The translations under genes were made by a program, and so were the position numbers. Shown here one piece after another: positions 7,180 to 9,678 of a stretch of 9,678 bases of DNA; position 1 is the stretch's first letter, and each line of letters begins with the position of its first letter. The stretch comes from Candidatus Saccharimonadota bacterium (GTDB taxonomy: Bacteria; Patescibacteriota; Saccharimonadia; Saccharimonadales; Saccharimonadaceae). The notes beneath the pieces are model-generated. The model was not told where the DNA came from. It did no database searches and worked only from the letters and a program-made list of their open reading frames with translations. The stretch covers positions 1 through 9,678 of the forward strand of contig JAGCSL010000069.1 of the NCBI GenBank assembly GCA_017964115.1. The letters run 5' to 3'.

Positions 7180-8027
7180 TGAAGTATGAAGAATGTGATT
7201 TGAACGAAAAATTTCTACAACCATTAAAAAATATTCCTGATGCGCCAGAGCATCTGTGGCGCCAGGGTAAAATACCGCGCAAAACAAAACAGCAAAAAGT
7301 CGTTGCAATTGTTGGGGCGCGTCGTTGTACTAAATATGGCGAAGAAATTGCTTATCGGTTAGCTTTCGATTTAGCTAAGCTAGGAGTATTTATCGTTAGT
7401 GGCCTCGCCTATGGCATCGACACTTGTGCGCATCGTGGTTGTCTTGATGGGGGCGGCACAACTGTGGCGGTCTTAGGCACGCCAATTAATAAAATACATC
7501 CACGCAGTAATTATGGTTTAGCGCAGCGCATATTAGAAAAGGGCGCCATCATTTCGGAATATCCTGTTGATTACGAAACTCACGCTTGAAATTTTCTTGA
7601 GCGTAATCGCATCGTATCAGGATTGTCCGACGCAGTTGTTATAGTGGAAGCGTCCGACCATTCCGGAACATTGCGTACGGCATCTTATGCGGCAGACCAA
7701 GGCAAAGACGTCTACGTTGTGCCAGGAGATTTGACGCGTCCGATGTCTCAGGGTTGCAATATATTATTGAGAGATGCCTGTCCTTTTATTGGCTTTGAGG
7801 ATTTTGCCTTACGCGCATTACATATGAACGTAAAAATAAGAAAACGTAATAATCTAGCACCCGACGAAAGGCGGATAGTTGAGCAAATTAAGCTAGGGCT
7901 CAGAAGTGGTGATGAAATTGCGCAAAAACTCGATATTAGTTCGTCAAAGTTTAATCAAATTATTACATTACTTGAACTGAAGAACGTCGTTTGCGCTCTA
8001 GGATGTAACCAATGGACACTTGTTTAA
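7179..8027 (+). pseudogene. dprA: DNA processing protein DprA, interrupted by an in-frame TGA at codon 137
   Basis: DprA protects incoming single-stranded DNA and loads RecA onto it during natural transformation. Read through the TGA (7587-7589), the frame gives 282 residues with no shift. It covers the whole Rossmann-fold core and a C-terminal winged-helix-like domain (about 225-282) and lacks the N-terminal SAM-like domain of longer homologues. Before the TGA are GARRCTKYG, SGLAYGIDTCAHRG, 'GGGTTVAVLGTPINKIHP' and IISEYP. Directly after it come NFLERNRIVSGLSDAVVIVEA, split here as NFLERNR + IVSGLSDAVV, then 'HSGTLRTASYAADQGKDVYVVPG' and 'MSQGCNILLRDA'. The TGA sits just before the N-F of the RNR motif, where many homologues have Trp (W-x-F), so TGG-to-TGA is the simplest cause. 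If TGA terminates, the 136-residue product loses half the core and is probably inactive. The second half has only a TTG at 7623 and no Shine-Dalgarno. Read-through as Trp, a sequencing error or a true null allele all remain possible. Confidence 0.88.
7587..7589 (+). other. In-frame TGA within dprA
   Basis: TGA flanked by GCT upstream and AAT downstream. The same frame stays open on both sides to the natural TAA at 8025-8027, and family motifs continue immediately after it. It is the only in-frame TGA inside any gene of the window. Confidence 0.92.
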
Positions 8028-8058
8028 TATTTCGCTTATGTTAAAATTAAGATATAAG
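8020..8058 (+). promoter_or_regulatory. Possible promoter of ldh
   Basis: TTGTTT (8020-8025) and TAAAAT (8042-8047) are 16 bases apart. A second -10-like TATAAG lies at 8053-8058. Either would give a short leader of about 15-30 bases before the ATG at 8080, containing the weak Shine-Dalgarno-like AAAAAGGG (8061-8068), which is 11 bases from the ATG. Unlike the other four promoters here, this one does not fit leaderless geometry. The -35 overlaps the dprA stop. Confidence 0.45.
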
Positions 8059-8079
8059 TCAAAAAGGGCATCAATAAAA

Positions 8080-8991
8080 ATGGCAAATAAAGTTATGATT
8101 GTTGGCACCGGCAACGTAGGTATGAGCTACGGTTATGCTTTGGTCCATCAGCGCACAAGTGTAAACGAACTTGTTTTAGTAGATATTAATACAGAAGACG
8201 CAGAAGGCGAAGCAATCGACCTTCGCGATACGCTAGCGGTCTCTCCGAGCTATCTAAAGATTCGCAGCGGCTCTTATGCCGATGCGGGCGACTGCGATCT
8301 CGTTGTAATTACGGCTGGTGTTCCGCAGAAGCCAGGCGAAACACGCATGGACTTACTAAAGAAGAATGCTGCTATCTTCAAAGATATGATTGGTCAGATT
8401 ATGGAAGCTGGCTTCGATGGCATTTTCCTTATCGTAAGTAACCCGATGGATGTCCTTACTTATCTAACTTGGCGTTATTCTGGTTTACCGCCAGAGAAAG
8501 TAATTGGGTCCGGCACGGTACTCGATTCGGCCCGTCTCCGCTTCCGCCTCAGTCAGCGCCTCCATGTTCATCCGAAGAATATTCATGCTTATCAGGTTGG
8601 CGAACACGGCGATACAGAATTTGCCATTTGGAGCAGCGCAAACGTTGGTTGTCAGCCAATAACCGATCTTCTTAGTAAAGAAGAGCTGAACGATATTGAA
8701 GAATATGCCCGCAAAGAAGCTTACACTATTATCGAAAAGAAAGGCGCAACCTATTACGGTATCGGTAGCTGTATGGCCTCGATTACGAACTGTATTCTCA
8801 ATGATGAACAGCGTATTCTTTCTGTCAGTACCTATGACGAAATGAGCAATACCTATAACGGTTTTCCAGCTGTGGTTGGCCGCCAAGGTATCGTACGCCG
8901 CATTGGCTTGAAGCTAAACCAAGAAGAGCAGGAGAAGCTCAATAAGAGCATTAAGGCTCTCCAAGATGCCATAAAAGAAGTAGAAGGTTAA
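8080..8991 (+). CDS. ldh: L-lactate dehydrogenase
   Basis: Reduces pyruvate to L-lactate with NADH and regenerates NAD+ for glycolysis; cytoplasmic tetramer in the family. The 303-residue protein has the nucleotide-binding GTGNVG (9-14) with D35 selecting NAD over NADP. The active-site loop is QKPGETR (83-89): Q83 is the residue that marks lactate rather than malate dehydrogenase, where Arg is expected. D149 and R152 in 'LDSARLRFRL' and catalytic H176 in GEHGD match Asp168, Arg171 and His195 of standard LDH numbering, with constant offset 19. 'KGATYYGIG' holds the expected Thr. R154 and H169 match Arg173 and His188, the fructose-1,6-bisphosphate site of allosteric bacterial LDHs, so activation by that sugar is plausible. 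I chose ATG 8080 because the Rossmann strand begins right after it; in-frame TTG 8020 and ATG 8038 would add a basic tail foreign to the family. Confidence 0.94.
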   Translation: MANKVMIVGTGNVGMSYGYALVHQRTSVNELVLVDINTEDAEGEAIDLRDTLAVSPSYLKIRSGSYADAGDCDLVVITAGVPQKPGETRMDLLKKNAAIFKDMIGQIMEAGFDGIFLIVSNPMDVLTYLTWRYSGLPPEKVIGSGTVLDSARLRFRLSQRLHVHPKNIHAYQVGEHGDTEFAIWSSANVGCQPITDLLSKEELNDIEEYARKEAYTIIEKKGATYYGIGSCMASITNCILNDEQRILSVSTYDEMSNTYNGFPAVVGRQGIVRRIGLKLNQEEQEKLNKSIKALQDAIKEVEG

Positions 8992-8996
8992 CGACT

Positions 8997-9023
8997 AAAA
9001 GCACTCCGCAAGGGGTGCTTTTT
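8997..9023 (+). terminator. Rho-independent terminator after ldh
   Basis: AAAAGCACTCC (8997-9007) pairs with GGGGTGCTTTT (9012-9022) around a GCAA tetraloop of the stable GNRA type. The stem has 11 base pairs with one wobble and ends in a T run. It starts five bases after the ldh stop and ends the ldh transcript before the next promoter. Confidence 0.93.
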
Positions 9024-9028
9024 GGTTC

Positions 9029-9063
9029 TTGCAAAAAGCTATAAAAATTATATAATATAGACA
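9029..9063 (+). promoter_or_regulatory. Promoter of the PIN-TRAM gene, leaderless
   Basis: TTGCAA (9029-9034) and a perfect TATAAT (9051-9056) are 16 bases apart. The ATG at 9063 begins six bases after the -10 box, so +1 should coincide with the start codon. No Shine-Dalgarno is present. It is the best-formed promoter in the window and lies just after the ldh terminator. Confidence 0.75.
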
Positions 9064-9678
9064 TGGACTTATTTATTTATATTATTTTGGCGGGCATTTT
9101 TTTAGAGACCACCGCCTTAACCGTAAAAACATTTACGGGCAAAAACGGTCGCATTAATGGTACGGCACGCCGTAAGCTATTTGTTGACACGTCAACGCTA
9201 ATGGACGGTCGTATCCTTTCGGTTGCTAAAGCCGGTTTCTTGGGCGACGATGTTTTGATTCCACGTTCCGTAATCCGTGAGCTACAACTTCTGGCGGACG
9301 GTTCCGATGCCGACAAACGTGCACGTGCGCGCTTTGGTCTGGATGTCGCCAATGAGCTTGAGCGGATAGAGTTGTCGCATGTTGAGATTTTTGCCGACGA
9401 AGGTGACCGCGTTAAAGTCGATGAACGTCTAATTGAGCTAGCAAAAGAGCATCATGGCATTATATTAACTAACGATTTCAATCTTACAAAGGTTGCCGCT
9501 ACGGAGCACGTTGATGCGATTAATATTAACGATTTAGCTCAGGGGCTACGCAGTGAATATCTTCCTGGTGATAAGCTACGCGTAAAAATCATCAGCGTCG
9601 GCAGTAACCCGCACCAGGGCGTTGCATATCTTCCAGATGGCACGATGGTAGTGGTTGATGCAGCCGAGCGCTATGCCG
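9063..9678 (+). CDS. PIN-TRAM domain protein with N-terminal membrane helix (3' truncated by window)
   Basis: The first 205 residues of a YacL-like PIN-TRAM protein. Residues 2-19 (DLFIYIILAGIFLETTAL) form one hydrophobic helix, followed by a basic stretch. The PIN nuclease fold begins at 'KLFVDTSTLMDGRI' with acidic residues D42 and D48, then E73 (in 'IPRSVIRELQ'), D120 and D138 (in LTNDFN), so the metal-binding acidic set of a PIN ribonuclease looks complete. The TRAM RNA-binding domain starts near residue 163 and shows 'GVAYLPDGTMVVVDAAERYA' up to the edge, split here as GVAYLPDGTM + VVVDAA. Family members carry this order in Firmicutes (YacL) and elsewhere, usually with several N-terminal helices; here only one is present. 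RNA cleavage is inferred and the target is unknown. It is probably an independent unit with its own promoter. Confidence 0.87.
   Translation, partial: MDLFIYIILAGIFLETTALTVKTFTGKNGRINGTARRKLFVDTSTLMDGRILSVAKAGFLGDDVLIPRSVIRELQLLADGSDADKRARARFGLDVANELERIELSHVEIFADEGDRVKVDERLIELAKEHHGIILTNDFNLTKVAATEHVDAININDLAQGLRSEYLPGDKLRVKIISVGSNPHQGVAYLPDGTMVVVDAAERYA

Noticed and set aside
7623..8027. Second half of dprA as an independent gene
   Set aside because: It starts only at a TTG with no SD or promoter, and its sequence begins in the middle of the DprA core (just after the RNR motif). It is the continuation of the same gene.
8020..8079. Longer ldh start at TTG 8020 or ATG 8038
   Set aside because: It adds a basic tail not seen in LDH, whose Rossmann strand begins a few residues after ATG 8080. 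It would also overlap the dprA stop and the promoter-like boxes.
8485..8886. 133-codon open frame on the minus strand
   Set aside because: It is antisense to the conserved part of ldh and has no family features.
1..9678. Genome-wide UGA recoding (Trp as in mycoplasmas, or Gly as in Gracilibacteria/Absconditabacteria)
   Set aside because: All other genes are full length with no in-frame TGA, about 25 Trp codons are TGG and Gly uses GGN throughout. One TGA in dprA cannot support a changed code.

Overview
All nine genes in this window lie on the + strand. They are packed tightly: the longest non-coding gap is about 90 bases, and there are no RNA genes, mobile elements, CRISPR arrays or long repeats. 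The proteins are compact housekeeping enzymes: a 148-residue GreA, a 476-residue class II LysRS and a DprA without the N-terminal helical domain. There is also a lactate dehydrogenase and a competence gene. Together with the leaderless-looking promoters, this suggests a reduced, fermentative, probably host-associated bacterium of the Candidate Phyla Radiation (Patescibacteria). Saccharibacteria (TM7) is my best guess, by inference only; no marker in the window settles it.

Layout. (1) The 3' end of proS (1-236), then greA (281-727) with a strong Shine-Dalgarno (SD), closed by a good intrinsic terminator (739-773). (2) A half-size ABC exporter (819-2621), then a membrane-anchored GH3 beta-N-acetylhexosaminidase of the NagZ type (2639-3892), probably one transcript. 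(3) lysS (3932-5362), whose stop codon overlaps the start of a polytopic GT-C/YfhO-like membrane protein (5362-7104), followed by a weak terminator-like hairpin. (4) dprA (7179-8027), interrupted by one in-frame TGA at codon 137. (5) L-lactate dehydrogenase (8080-8991), closed by a strong GNRA-loop terminator (8997-9023). (6) The 5' part of a PIN-TRAM protein (9063 to the window end).

How it works together. proS, lysS and greA serve translation and transcription. The ABC exporter and NagZ-like enzyme form an envelope unit, perhaps for peptidoglycan-derived sugars. The GT-C protein probably handles a lipid-linked sugar or surface polymer. DprA would bring RecA to incoming single-stranded DNA during transformation. 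Ldh would regenerate NAD+ in fermentation.

Most interesting signals. First, four genes (ABC exporter, lysS, dprA, PIN-TRAM) have a near-consensus -10 box ending only 6-7 bases before ATG and no usable SD. This implies leaderless mRNAs, whereas internal operon genes carry strong SDs or overlapping stop/start codons. Second, dprA carries a lone TGA where relatives often have Trp, and none of the eight genes ending here uses TGA as its stop. I did not find a clear new multi-gene system; the best leads are this two-mode start architecture and the dprA TGA.
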